Source: Strigops habroptila (taxonomy: Eukaryota; Chordata; Aves; Psittaciformes; Psittacidae). From it: a stretch of DNA of 64,000 nt. The notes under the pieces are model-generated. The model was not told where the DNA came from. It made no database searches and was given only the letters and a program-made list of their open reading frames with translations. The position numbers and the translations under genes were made by a program. The first letter of the stretch is position 1; each line of letters starts with the position of its first letter. The DNA is taken from positions 59,780,243-59,844,242 of the forward strand of contig NC_044278.2 in assembly GCF_004027225.2 (NCBI RefSeq), written 5' to 3'. This document shows positions 12,641-25,933 of this stretch, piece after piece.

Positions 12641-15600
12641 GGTTTAATCCACAGTACATCTGCTCTTCTGGCTGTAAAGGATTGCTATGTAATAGCAGTT
12701 AGATATTTAATACACTGTTTAGGCAGCTAAGGAATGGCTTTTCAGCATTTTAAATGCTCCCCAATAATTTCTTGTTGAACTTTGTCATCATTTGCATTTG
12801 CAATACAACTGTAAGGCCGAGAAATACTATTGTCACCATTTTTTTCAGTGAAGAGGCTGCAGGACTGCAAAATGTGCTTTGCAAAGGCATATTTTCTTTT
12901 CGTGCCTTGTGAGGAAAAAAATGTTGCTGGATTCTTCTGTGCAGGATTCTGCAGTGTATTTGAAATCTCCTTCCACAAAACATGATTATTCAATGAGTGT
13001 CTTCATAGTGCAGGTTTCCAAGCCAAGTCTCTCTTCTTAAGGGCTCTCAAAGGTGCTTAACTGTAAGCTCATATGATTAATATTTTGTTCATTTCTGCAT
13101 TTCTCCATTTAAGTACCTACATCTTCATGTTCTCCAGAGCACTTTGCCAAAATCCTTTATCCCTCTTGGGACAGCTGGTCAAGGAGAAAGGCAGAATGGC
13201 AGCTGGAGAAGATAGGACCAGAAAAGAACCTGACAGAGAGGGTTCAAGTGATGGGGGAGACTGTTTCTTTGAGCAGAAATAAGCAGAAGCATTCATCTCT
13301 AGACCCTAACCCTATCCAGAACATGGAACTTTTCAAAGTTTTCTTAATTTACAATGTTTCTCTGTTGTCAGCAAACACCTGAATCCCACTTAAAAATGTG
13401 CCTTACTTCCCCCTTGTGGCTGATCCACTTCCCGCTTTGGTGGCTGATCCACAAAAAAAAGGTGATAATCTACTATTGTTACTAGGTTCTCAACAGCTCA
13501 AGTGGCAGAGGTCTTCACTGTGCAGCAGAGGTTTCCAGCCAGGACACATGTACAAATCTGAATGGTTCTGTCTAACCTCATTTCTGCCATGCTTATTTTC
13601 TTTTTGTTTGTTTTGATCTTAATTTAGCCCTCTTGTTTCTATGCATTATGTGTGTAGATATGCACTATAAAACATGATGTGACATCAATTTCCAACACTG
13701 CTAGGGGTTTTGCATATGATGCAATCTGGTGCTCCAGTGGCATGTTCTCATGTGACATAAATTCAAATCACAGTGGGTCTTAATTCAGCACAACAGGTGC
13801 ACCAAAAATATTTCAAATGGTTTCTATTCTTTTTAATAAATTAAAAAAAAAAATCAAATAAGAATCAAGAACAATTGCAGCCATTAAATTAGTTCTGCAA
13901 ATCCTTGCAGGCAGAGCAGCTGGAAAGAGGGGATCAGGGAGAGGACATTTCTCGTTATTTGCAACGGGGATGCAAGTGCACTTGTTCAGTGTAAACCACA
14001 CACTATATTTTTTGTCTTTCATGTGTTGTGATAAAAGTAGTTTTCTTACCAGTATAACATGTTTCATTAATACAATGTTTAAATAATTAAATACAGCAAC
14101 TCTGGAGGCAATGGCTAAGATAAAAGTTTGTAGGCAGTCCATTATTGTGATCAGACAGTACTTCTTAAAACCCATGGAGATGTAATTTGGTAATTTAACT
14201 ACTGAAGTCAGTTGTTTAATAAACTATTACATTTTAATATAGTTTTGTTCTTGTCAAAGGGAATGATTCATTTCCCCTCTGTCAATTGTTCCAGCTGAAG
14301 CTATTAGTGGTTTCAAGGTTGAGAGGGTGCTGGGTTCCTGTTTGAACATCACTACCGTGCTGTTCCCACTATCTCTAGATTTTGCCACTGTAACATAACA
14401 TCTATGATCTTTACTGGTTATAATTATTTTGTAGAGATAGTAACTGCCACCATTTGAGTCTTCAATATTGATATATTTCATTAGGTTTAATTCTGTTGGC
14501 AGAGAGTCAGATACTGGTTAAGGGGGATATATAATTAGTTGTAGTAGGTGTAAGTTAATATTAGTATACTCTAATAATGGAAGTCCCAGAAAGAAACCTG
14601 GCAAAACCATTGAATAGAGGGAATAGAATAGCAGACAAACTAGACATTACCTCTGCTGCTATCTGAGTTTGTCATAGTTTTAAACAGATTTGCTTGCTGA
14701 AGTTTCAATATGATCTTCTTTTTTATTTTTAATTATTATTGAAAAAACTTTTATAAGAAATGTATTATTTAAAAAAAAAAACAAAAAAACAAAAAAAACA
14801 AACAAACAAAAAAAAACCAAACCAAAAGGCTGTGTTCCTCTCTATTTGTCTTTCTCCTCTTGTGAATATTTTAGTTATGTAATGTTGGGGTGTAGTTTTA
14901 ATATTGCTTGTTCAGCTCCTTCTTTTGCAAATTGCTGCCAGCTGATAAAATACTGTTAAAGACAGGCTTGGTAATCAGTTAAATCATTTTCCATATGCCC
15001 ATCCACTAGTGGTAGCAATCAAGGGTGGTGGACATTTCCATGATACTTATGCTCAGAAATACCAAGGCAACAAAGACCAGGACAGCAGCACCCACTGTGC
15101 CTTAATCTGGTCATTGCAACTCACCTGTGGTGGAGATTGTCTCACTGCAGTGTGACAGGTCCATGAAGATTAGGGAGCAAGGGCCTTTCCACAAGCATTT
15201 GCTTATCACTGGCCCTGGTGACATGTGGGATTATTTATGGCTGAGTCCTTTACCACAGCACTTAGAGTTCTGAGATAAAAAACACTCAACAGAGTCCCTA
15301 CTGCCTCTCCATCTGAAGAGATGGAAATTGGCATTATTTGAAATTCAAGGAGTTTTTACTGTACACAGGAATAATCCAAATGTGGAACGGGATTTGTTAT
15401 TAACTGTAAATCCTCTTTCCCCTAAGAAAATCAGAGTAAATGCAGGAAATAAGTTCCCATTTATATACCATAGAGACAATGCTTCATTGTCACTTACATT
15501 TTAAAGTCACAAGTGAAAAGTAAATGGAAAGTGGGAGCAAATATCAAGGTGTTAGTGCCATTGATCCTTCTACAGTGCAGTCAATAGGAATTTTTGTAGC

Positions 15601-15789
15601 TTACATGCAACCAGTGAGAGAAGGCTTACATATACAGAACAATTGATGATTTATTCTTTAGAGCACACAAATCAAGAAGAGGGGAAATGTCTTCACCTCT
15701 TTTTTTTGTTATTAGTTCTGCACGTTTCGTACTTATTTATTCTTTGCATTTCAATATTTTAAGAAACTTTTAAACATTTCTTTAAACAG
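12641..15789. other. Non-coding unique sequence with an A-rich run
   Basis: No gene. A minus-strand frame of 120 codons (14175-13813) is open, but it is AT-rich and matches nothing I know. The block 13850-14240 is repeat-free and motif-dense (GAACAATTG, CATTAAATTAG, several TAAT cores), which would fit a conserved regulatory element; that is inference only. A tandem pair containing TGGCTGATCCAC lies near 13420-13455. Confidence 0.5.
14771..14827. repeat. A-rich simple repeat
   Basis: An almost pure A tract with single C interruptions, grading from (A)nC to (AAAC)n. No retrotransposon body is recognisable on its 5' side, so I call it a simple repeat and not a poly-A tail. Confidence 0.85.
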
Positions 15790-16855
15790 AAAAGATGAAT
15801 GGATAGTGAGGTGGATCAAAAACTGGCTGAATGGCAGAGCTCAAAGCGTCATGATCAGTGAAGCAAGATTCAGTTGGAGGCCTGTAGTCCATGGCATTCC
15901 CCAGGAATCAATACTGGGTCCACTCTTATTCAACTTGTCAACAACCTGGATGAAGAAATAGAATGTACCCTCAGGAAGTTTGCTGATGATTCGAAGCTGG
16001 GGGCAGTAGCTGATACACCTGAAGGCTGTGCTGCCATTCAGCAGGACCTTGATAGGCTGGAGAACTGGGCAGCAAGAAACCTAACGAGGTTCAACAAGGG
16101 CAAGTGTAGGATACTGCACCTGTGGAGGAAGAAACCCAAGTACCAGTACAGGCTGGGACTGATCTACTAGATAGATAGTACTTCAGCTGAGAAGGACCTG
16201 GATGTGTTGGTGGATGACAAGTTGACTGTGAGTAGGCAGTGTGCCCTTGCAGCCAGGAGGGCCAATAATAGTATCCTGGGGTGCATCAGGGTGAATGTGT
16301 CCAGCAGGTCAAGGGAGGTGGTCCTCCCCCTCTACTCGACCCTAGTGAGGCCACATCTGGAATACTATGTCCAGTTCTGGGCTCCTCACTGCAAGAAAGA
16401 CAAGGAGCTACTGGAGACGGTCCAGTAGAGGGCCACAAAGATGATCAGGTATCTGGAACATCTCTCTTATGAGGAGAGCTGGGCGTGTTTAGTCTAGAGA
16501 AGACTGAGAGGGGATCTTATTAATGCATATAAATATCTCAAAAGTGGATACCAAGACTGGTGGTGCCAGACTCTTTTCAGTGGTGCCCAGAGACAGGATG
16601 AGAAGCAATGGCCATAAAATAAAACACAAGAAGTTTCACCTCAACACGAGGAAGAACTTCTTTACATTAAGGGTGGCCGAGCATTGAAACAGGCTGCTGA
16701 GGGGGGTTGTGGAGTCTCCCTCTCTGGAGACATTCAAAATCCACCTGGATGTGTTCTGGTGTAACCTGCTCTAGGTGGCCCTACCTTGGCAGGGAGGTTG
16801 GACTGGATGATCTCCAGAGATCCCTTCCAACCCTAACAATTCTGTGATTCTGTGA
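15790..16855 (+). mobile_element. CR1 LINE, 5'-truncated, best copy in the window
   Basis: About 1.07 kb of the 3' part of a CR1 (chicken repeat 1) non-LTR retrotransposon. It ends with two copies of the CR1 octamer (ATTCTGTG ATTCTGTGA) at 16838-16855, as CR1 elements do in place of a poly-A tail. It contains the end of the reverse-transcriptase domain, the C-terminal region of ORF2, and a short 3' UTR (CTTGGCAGGGAGGTTGGACT, then GATGATCTCCAGAGA). The 5' end is truncated inside the RT domain, which is usual for target-primed reverse transcription. I found no clear target-site duplication, which is also normal for CR1. Divergence looks moderate, so it is younger than the other internal copies. 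Confidence 0.95.
15810..16774 (+). pseudogene. CR1 ORF2 reverse transcriptase, broken C-terminal part
   Basis: In an intact CR1, ORF2 encodes an endonuclease plus reverse transcriptase that copies the element's RNA into the chromosome. Here only the C-terminal half of the RT remains. The motif GIPQESILGPLLFNL begins at 15893 in one frame. The catalytic FADD box at 15979-15990 (FADDSKLG) lies in another frame, so there is a frameshift between about 15930 and 15955. The same frame as FADD resumes at 16204 ([14 protein letters not shown]) after an in-frame stop near 16168. A stop codon after ETVQ at 16426-16428 interrupts the family's VQRRATKM block. A deletion near 16480 shifts the frame again, and the normal end (LDVFWCNLL then TAG at 16772-16774) is in a third frame. 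The protein cannot be made intact. Confidence 0.93.
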
Positions 16856-19800
16856 AAAAAGAACCTTTGTTAAAATAATTCCAAGTATGCATTTCCAGAA
16901 TGCCTGAATTTTATTGTTACTAAGTAAAGTACGCAAGAATTTCCTTATAAATTCTATAGAAATTTCGCTTAGTCCAGCTTAACGCCATCATTGTCAAGTT
17001 TCTCCTCACATAGGAGCATTTCCCAAAAGATCATTATTCTCCCACAGTTGTGTGCAAACCATGAAGAAAATACTAACTTATTTCTTCTCCTTAAATTATA
17101 TTTAGGACAGCCTTTGCCATAACCAACCTGGGGTCCCACATGGCTAAATGTATCTTGGCTGTCTCTATATGCCAGCACAGAATCTATTGCAGACCTATTG
17201 TATGTTACCAAACCCACACAGTAGTTCAGTTTCTCTGTAAACATGGTCCTCAGGATTGCCCATTCCATTCTTATTTAATTTGTGTTCAAATGATTTTCCA
17301 TTTTCATTGACAGTCTCTGAGTTTCAGCCTTACAGGAGACAGTAGGCAGAATGCACATGCTGTACAATTTTGGCTTCAGGCAAAGTGGCATCTTTTCTGT
17401 AAGAATCTGCACTAGTTACGAACACCACCCATCTCACAATGATATTAATTTTTCTCTCACTTTCTTTGTCACTATCTCTCAATGTATTTGACCCAGGTAG
17501 ACATTTCCTTCCAGCCTCTGAATTGCATGTACTGGAATCATACTGAGTAAATCACACTGAGCATTTGTGTCCTAGGTGTATTTGACAATATCACTGTCAT
17601 CATGTTTGGCACAGTTTTGTTTTCATTTTTGTTCCTGTGACTCTGAGAGGAAAGTTGCACACAACCTGTTGCATGCTGCAAAGGGTACAAACCTAAAATG
17701 ATTTAAATGTTCTCTATTAGCATTTCTTTGCTTACTATTCCCTATGAGCTTTACAAAGATATTTTCTACACAGGAGAATGTAGGTGCAGGGGAAAGCTAA
17801 TTTGCTATCAATATGCTGATTTTATTGTAAATGTCTGCCAAACTAGCTCTCTTTTTCCCAAATTCACTTTGGATATATACACATGAATCATTGAAAACTA
17901 CTATACCCTGCATGTGTAATGCTGGAGGTATTTGGTCTGTATACAATAGCAAAAGCTTCGTTGTTTTTTATAAAGTGGAGACGTAAGAAACAATGGTGTT
18001 CTTGATACCTATGCATCACTTTTAGTATTATGGTAGCCTGGACACTGGCATAAGAGAGGCATCAGATAAAATAATAATACTCAAATGATGTTTGCAAAGT
18101 TGAGCTCGTAAATGTCAAAGGTGATTCAAAGTGGACAAGAGTGAGTCTTAACAAATCAAGTAGGGGCTGCTGGCAATTGTTTCTGTTCTCAGTTCTTATT
18201 GAAACTAATATTGGACAAATTGAAAGAGTGATTGCCTTAGAGCTTTCACAATGTCTTCACCAATCTGTTGCCCATTTCCATAAAAAATGGGAGTGAAAAT
18301 GGCAGCTGACTTCTTTTGACCTCTCTCAATTTCACTGTGGCTCCTGTCGGAGGCCTGAAAAAGCAGGTTTTCAGGCAGATCATTATCTGCTGTAGCAAGT
18401 TAGTTGGCAGAGAAATTGAAAAATATCAGTCAAATAATCTGTTTAAGCTTGGTCTTTCTGTATGTGTTATGATCTGAATGGTAGCAAACCAGCAAAAAAA
18501 TAAAAGCCTCAACTTGAAAATGGATGAAAGTGGAGGTAGTTCCTTCACCAGACATTTTCTTTTTGTTATGACAAATTATTCTTCTTTCCCTCTGTCCTCA
18601 TGATTTGACTGGCAGCATTATAGTAAGATGAGAAGCTACCTGGAGTGCCTGAATCCTAATCTTCCTTATCTTCTTGATTTACTGGTTTCTACCCTTCTGG
18701 AATCATAGGCAAGGAACTGTTTTGCTCTACTTGCCTTCCTAACTCATTCCCTTTTTACCTAGTATCTTTCCTTAAATTTACTGAAGTGTCAACGTTTTGA
18801 TTCCATAAACTTGTTGCAGAAACACCTTCTTCTAAGATTTAATTTCATGAACTTTTTCTTCTTAGACACTTGCAATCCCGCTAAATTTTCTCATCTCTCC
18901 AAAGGCCAAGACCTGTCTTCCATGCATATCAGAGGTGTGGGTGTGCTGACACTTAGTTTCCCCAAACTTCCTCTGTAACCCACGAAAGAGATCTTAATTT
19001 CCCTTGAAAGCAGGTCAAGCTATCTAGTACAGGATTTGCTCTTAGGAATTGTGTTTCTCTTCTAGAGGGAGTTTTGAAGAATTGCTCTTCTCACCTTCAT
19101 TTGCCTTTCAAGTACTTAAAATTAGGTAGAGAACTGGAGGCTCCATTTGCAGACTTTGGGGACCCTTGAAATTAGTGTCTTGAGATCCCAGTCCATGCTG
19201 CAGATTATCCAACCTTACAATGCTGGGATTACCCAGCAAACACCTGACTATATCAAGTGAACATCTTGGACCTTATTGCCACCTCAGCTGCCTTCCTGCT
19301 GAGGAAGAAGCTGACAACCACCAAGCTGATTCTTTCTACCTCAACCCCTGTGTTGATAGAAGGTATAAAGACCACTACAGACCCAGCTTCCCTCCCCCAT
19401 CTTCCAGTATACGTGTCCTTTAGCCTCTCCCAAATTAACTTTGGGTTTCAAGGGTTCTTCTGCATCTGCTATTTCTCTGCTTAGCTTTCCTTGACCACTG
19501 CTCAGTTACCACCCTCTTCTTACCTTGGGAAGTAGGTATCTTTCACTCTCCTCTTTCACAGAAGCTAGGCACTTCATAGAGATAATCATGATTTCAGCTG
19601 GGAAAGGAATTAAACCCTTTTTGACTAACCATGGCAGTTACAAAGGAGCCTTTTTACCTTAGTTTCATGGCTAAAAGCGCCCAGGTGCCCTTTCTTAAAA
19701 TTTCATTTGCTTCTGAACATAACCTTTCCTGCTGTGAGGCTTAAAAAAGACATATTATTTGTCTTTGGAATATCTTATCTAAAGAATTTGGCTGAAATTT

Positions 19801-22800
19801 CAAGGTTAGTCTGCTATTACTGAAAATAAGATTTCTCTTGAACGGAGCACTGGGTTATTTAACGTAACGTGATTGCTATATCAGAAACAGATTCTTTAAA
19901 AAAACATGCACAGAGTTTTTCAGCAACAAGAAATAAAAGATATCCTGTTTCCTTTTGTATGAGTGCAAAGAAACAACTTAGACTTCAGAGAAAACTTCTC
20001 ACTTTTCACCTTCTTCCATTGTGAAGAATCAGCGTGTTTAATTAAGGACAGAATTACTAGATATACTCAAACAAAGAGTATCAGACCCATTTGGTTTCTA
20101 TCAGCAATTATAAGATAGCACTAGAGAAGAAACTGTGTGAACAATAAAAACACTAAAGTAACAAAACCAGAGACAGTTACAATCGCCATTCTGAGGCCCA
20201 TTGGAGGCAAGTTATTGACTGACCGTGTTATAAAGTTATAAAGTCATGGCAGCAGCTCAAGATTTCTGCAGAGCTTAGTTTCCAATTGAGTTAACACATA
20301 GTGGCCACATTACTGAAAATACTCCCTTGTAGCTGGCAACTCACTAGGTGATGTGCTACAACTGAGTCAGATCATTCCTCTGATTCCTGATTTCAGAAGT
20401 TGATTTTCATGCAGGTGCAAAGTTTAAAGGTACATAACTGTGATTGCTAGACTCAAAATTCGACCTATTTTTGCCTGTTTTTCACTACTGTGTGACTTTT
20501 CTCCAACTGATTGTTTTCATTTTATTTTTCAATTTATTTTTATTTTGGTTTGTTGGAGTTTAGGACTCCAGGGCTATGCAACTACTAAGAGATAATATAA
20601 TAAGATAAAGTGTAGGCTCCATTGCAATGCTTTGGTGTTGTGGATATACAGAGCTTGCAGACTGAATATCATTATTTTACCAACAGACACCCTTCTACTC
20701 CCACGAGGCTATTATATTAACCTCCTACTTTTCTGTTTGTCTTTTGTAAAATTCTTTTTTTTTTTTCCTTTACATTCCCTGCACTGATGCTGAGAATGAC
20801 CCAGTTCTGATCAGAGGTTCTCAGTAGTCAGAATCTAACTGTGGAACTATGGTTTCATAAAGATATGTCTGAACCTAAATTTGACCATGGGTTTTACTAC
20901 TACAGTTATTACTTCACTGCATGATGTAGTGCATACATGTTTCATATTTGTTTGCTCTAGAAGAATGAACAAAAATATATACATTTTTCTGGATTTGTCA
21001 GTCCTTCATGTTGTGCAGGATTTAAATATCAGACTATCAGCGGTATGTAGATTCCCTATAAAGACCTCTCTTGATATTTAAGGTGAGAATCAGGATACAG
21101 CTCTTTACTTTTACTGAAGCCAAGTTTTTGATCTTGCATTTTGGTTTTCCCTCTTTCGGTTTCCCCTCCCTTTCTGCATTTGGAGAGGAAGATACAAGAT
21201 TTTTGTATAAACACGTAACAGCGAGGATAAAACATGACTCTGTTAGCTACTGCAGGCAGCTGGGCTAACCAAATTGCTTGCCCTCCAGGACAGTTGTATT
21301 CTGTGCCTTTGCAGGTGCTGGGGAATTGAAAATACCATGGTTCGCCTCTTGGACAGACATGGCATTAGATTTCAAAATCCTCATCCTTCGCAAGAAACTA
21401 GAATAAAAGGGCATTGTAGTAAACAGCAACATGGGAGTTAGGGCTCAGAGTGATTGGAAAGTGAGCTATCTCTGCAAAAGTATTGTGACCTACTGTCCTC
21501 TTCCTCCATTTGCAATGCGTGGTCCAGCAGGTTTGCAGTCTCCAGGGTCATAAATCCACAAGCATAGACACTTCTCCTTTTTACCAGCAGTTCCTCTCTC
21601 TAAAAGTACCAATTTTGCACTGTTCCTCCATTGATCCAAGGCAAGTGGCTGATGCTGGGTGGTAACAAACCGTGAAGGTGCTCTGGCCAAGACTCAACTC
21701 ACCTACAAGCTCATGAAAGGGTGAGGGGGCCTAATAACCTCGTGGGAGTAGAAGGGTGGCTGTTGGTAAAATAATGATATTCAGCCTGCATGCCCCACTC
21801 ATGGGCACCAGTGATGTGGACCATTTTGAGGCATGACATGGGCCTCCCCTCCTGTCTGTTTACAAGAGTCATGACTTGCCTCAGACACAGCTTTGATTAT
21901 TTTATTCTGCAGTACTTTGTGGGCGACAGGCTCTTTGCCAAAATGTCTTTCTCTCGCCTTTCCAGGCACACCACCCTTCTTTTTTCTATTCTCAGAATAT
22001 TCTTTTTCAGGGGTTTAGTGGTGGTGCAGCAATCCCCTGAACCTGACCTTTATAAAAGGCGAAAAGGGTAAAAATTACTCCTTTTTACTCTGTCCTTTAC
22101 AATGCCTTTGTGATTTATAAAGAAACAACAGCCACTGAGCTTTCTCACTTGTCTTTGGTTTATTTTTAACTTTAGCAGTATCAAATCTTGATACCCTTCC
22201 CCCCTTTTTCATGAAGACTTTCTAGGGAAGTTTGCAACTGGCAGTATCCGGAGCTCTTTCTCAAAGGGCTGACTGAGCCTTTTTCTCACGTTTTTGTCAG
22301 GAATTTAAGTCCTGTAAGTGCTTGTGGGTAAAAAACCACTTTTAAAGAGTATGATTTAAATGTCCCACCCTCCTGCCATTAAACAGCTTCCAATCTTTTG
22401 TCCCGTTTGATGTCATAATCTTAGCAGTTCTCCAGACTCCTGAGAACTTATCTAGGGAAAACATGGAAATCAGTACCTGAAAAAAAAACAGGTTTGAAGG
22501 ATGGAAAAGAATTTTTGATTATTTATTTATATGTTTAAAGAAGAGATAGCAAATAAGCACATTATGTATATATGTGCATATATATGTATAAATTTGCACT
22601 TTTGAGTTCTATACCTTGCTGTTTGCAAATGGGAATGAAGAGGTAGTTTTAGTATTCTGGTTAATAGCAAACACTGATTATCGGAATTCCAGGGCTTTTC
22701 TTCTACATCATATTGTGTGTTGGTTGGTTGGTTTTTTTAATGTACTTACATATGTGTATATGGCATAATATCAAACGCTATGTAAAATTCCATAGATCTG

Positions 22801-23019
22801 AATTGCACTTTCAACTTCTCAGCTCTGTCAACTTTAAATATGGCACTTTTTTTCCCTGCAAAGTCTTACTTTTAAAATATGGATATAAAATAACAATTAG
22901 AGTTCTGTGTCAACCAGTGTCCACTATTACAACCTGCTATTTTCACTTAGAGCAGCTCATACATTACACTCTATTCATGCTGTGTACCATGCCCTAGAAT
23001 GAATACAAACTAGGGATAA
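16856..23019. other. Non-coding unique sequence
   Basis: About 6 kb without a gene or identifiable transposon. Open frames are all 100 codons or fewer and occur on both strands. Short T runs lie near 20753-20766. A stretch at about 18.6-19.6 kb is pyrimidine-rich. I see no other structure worth naming. Confidence 0.6.
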
Positions 23020-23160
23020 AAAGCTTTTTGTTTCAATGCTCCACAAATGTGGAATCAGTTACCAGTTGATTTAAGAACAATTGGGAGCTTTTCCTGTTTT
23101 AAGATGGAACTGAAACAATACTTCATGATGACTAGAAGTCATTGTAATTGTTTTAATTGA
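23020..23160 (+). pseudogene. Ancient LINE reverse-transcriptase C-terminal fragment
   Basis: Reading the plus strand in the frame of 23038 gives APQMWNQLPVDLR followed by SFSCFKMELKQYF. This matches the general pattern at the C-terminus of Jockey-superfamily LINE proteins (A-P-x-L-W-N-x-L-P-x-x-L-R, then S-x-x-x-F-K-x-x-L-K-x-x-L/F), which is shared by L2-, CR1- and related clades. It comes from an older and different lineage than the bird CR1 copies here. The frame is open for about 45 codons, from just after a stop at 23017-23019 to TGA at about 23156. Upstream sequence is too diverged to extend the match. It is a relic, possibly retained for a regulatory role, given its place in otherwise repeat-free sequence. 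Confidence 0.6.
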
Positions 23161-25933
23161 TGTTATTCTAGTGTTATCTTGCTTTATTGTTTATTTATAT
23201 GCATTTGTCTATCACAGGTCATGCTTGAAAATGGGCTTTCATCTCAATTTACATAGTCAGCTAACAAATATATGTATGTTTATCAGCTACACTTGTTTAT
23301 ATCTGCAGCAAAACCATACGTAGTCTACATATATTTCTTGCCTTTATGTTTGTGCTATCGATTAAGACATCTGAGTTTGATTTCAGCTTGACTTTTAAGT
23401 TTGCAGGACAAACCAAGCAAGTATGTATCTCATAATATCAGTCAAATTATTGTTTGGCTCCCAAAGCACAAATCAAGTTAAAGCATTAACTAAGCCCATG
23501 TTGTTGTGCTGTATAAAGCAGTTCACTCTTTAGTTGCATGATTTTACTCCTGCAATGTGTTGGCTTTAAACAGCATTAGCATTCAGAAATCATTTTTGTA
23601 TCTCTAAAGGCAAATGTTATATTAAAAACAATGATATCATCACTTGTAGAGAAATATACATGAAGTATTTATTATCATAGCTGATAAAGTAATGGCATGT
23701 TTAATTTACACTCTCTGTGAATGATAAATAATATCTACATAAGTATTCCTGCTTGTCTTTACATATCCAGCAAGTAAACTAAACAATATATAAGAGGAAT
23801 AGAGAGGAAGAGCAAGTCATTATTTCATCTGTTCCATCTACAAACTCAGAAGTCACAAACGTGCAGCTGGGAAATGTGTTTGTCTCAAAGCTTCAAATCT
23901 GTGACATGTTAATTCATAAATAATTTCAGTCACATGGTCTTCCTCGAGGGCATTAGCTCAGTATTCCCAGTATAGTACACTTATTGTAATAGAAAAGAGT
24001 GGACAAAAGTGGTTTTCATAAATCAGATAAAATTACCCAATAAATCCAAACCATCATTATTTGTAGCAGAAAATTAGCTTAGTTATGTAAGCAACATTTT
24101 TTAAATTTGAATCGTCTTTGGAAACTGGCAGGTGAGGAAATAAAGGGCAAGGCTACATTATTTCTGGTTATGGTATCTATCAGCTAAAGGTATCATGGCC
24201 ATGGACCAAAGAGTGCTCTGATTGCATTCCATGCTAACCATGGACCACCTTATATCCAGATGCTAAATACTTCCATTAAACAAGAGCACTTTTCTATTGG
24301 GCAGTCATATGATAACATCGCCTGTGTCATTGTCTAAATGCAGCTGTTTGCAAAAATATAGGCTTTTTCCCAAAACTGTTGTCTTTGGTACTCTGACTGC
24401 AGAGTGAATAATACAGTATGAAAGGAACCTGAAGGAGCCGTTAGGGTCCATTGTGTCAATCCAGCTGCTACACATGCATATTAAGTCCACATTTTAAAAC
24501 GCTTGTGAGGCTTTTTCTCTTTGTTTTGTTTTGCAGTCCATTTTTAAGCATTCATACTTCTTTTTTTTCATTGTCAGAATACCTAAACTACTCTGAACTA
24601 GCCTTTGGACAAATTCCAATTCAAACTGAAAACCATTTCAGTTATACAAGACTAAGTTTGGGTTGTGTTTTTTTTTAATTAAGTGAAATTTAGAAAAAAA
24701 AATAAACGAAGATTTAGAACAAAAAAATTTATTTCCATCGGTTACTATAAAAAGCATTGTCTCATCTGAGAGCTGGTTGTCAGGCTTCAGTCAGCATTGG
24801 ATTTAGTCTCCTGAAAGTAGAAATTAGAGTGGAAAACTGACTGACCCTGACTGCAGCTATTATTGTTCAAACCACCACAAATTTCTCTTGATAAGAATAG
24901 TGTTTTGTTAAAATCTCAGATTAATTTGCTGTAGACATATGATTGTCATCCAAAATTTCATATTTCTAATAATTCATTTGCTAGAATACTTTAAATTCAG
25001 AGAATCAATCTTCTGAGTGTAGCATAAGTACAGCATCACAAATGAGAATGTCAAATTTAAACTGTTTAGTCTGGGAATTTACTGCTGGCACTGGAATGGT
25101 TGTTGGCAGAACACTTCCATATAGGGGGTTCGTTCAGCTACTTCATTTCCAGTCTATGTCATTAAGCAGTGGTTTGAGGACACTTAGTATTTCAATGCAG
25201 TCAACAGCAAAAAGAAAAACATTCTCTCCCCCCCCCCCCCCCTTCTGTTTAATTGTATATTGGTACCTCAGAATTTTGGCTTAAATATTAATCTGGTTTG
25301 CTTATGTGCATTAGGAATTGCTTAGAGTAATTGAAAAAGTTTGTTGTTTATATAAGTTGTCAGTGTCCTGGACTTTGATACTAGTCCTAATGCTCACTTT
25401 GCAGCTGCTGATGCACAGTGGTTTTATCTTGAGTTTAACAGCCCAAGCTACATAAAGGATGTTGAGCAAGCAGATAGCATAAGGCCAGGGGCACCATGTT
25501 CATGAAAGATATTTCCTTTAACATTTGTCATGCTCCAAGCAGAGAAAGTATAGGTTTAGGGTATAAATTTTACTAGTTCGTGGTAAGTATGTAGTTTTGA
25601 AAGGGCTTTAAAGACACACCTTGCCCTTAGCTGCAACACACTGCAGAAAGGTGTCAAACACAACGAGCCACTACTTGGACCCAAGAGTCGCCCTGCAGCT
25701 GGAAGGTATGAAATCTTCAGTTCCTAGCTGACACTTTAAATGTACACTAGTCACCAGCCAGTGTAAGAGTGGGAAATGTGGTCACATCTCTAGATGTATA
25801 AGGCAGATACATATCAGTATTAATTTAAACGCGGAAAACACATCCTTGCATTTTCCCTTTCAGATGAAGACAGGAATTACAGATAAGGAAAAAATTAACA
25901 ACAGCAAATAAATCTCTCGTACTGCATGGGGTC
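23161..25933. other. Non-coding, AT-rich unique sequence
   Basis: No gene. From about 23240 to 24130 the sequence is AT-rich and complex, with many TAAT and ATTTA cores, and may include regulatory elements, but I can show no specific site. A run of 15 C lies at 25228-25242. The rest is unremarkable. Confidence 0.55.
25228..25242. repeat. Poly-C run (15 C)
   Basis: Fifteen consecutive C bases following TCTCT. A mononucleotide run of this length is prone to slippage and to sequencing error. Confidence 0.9.
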
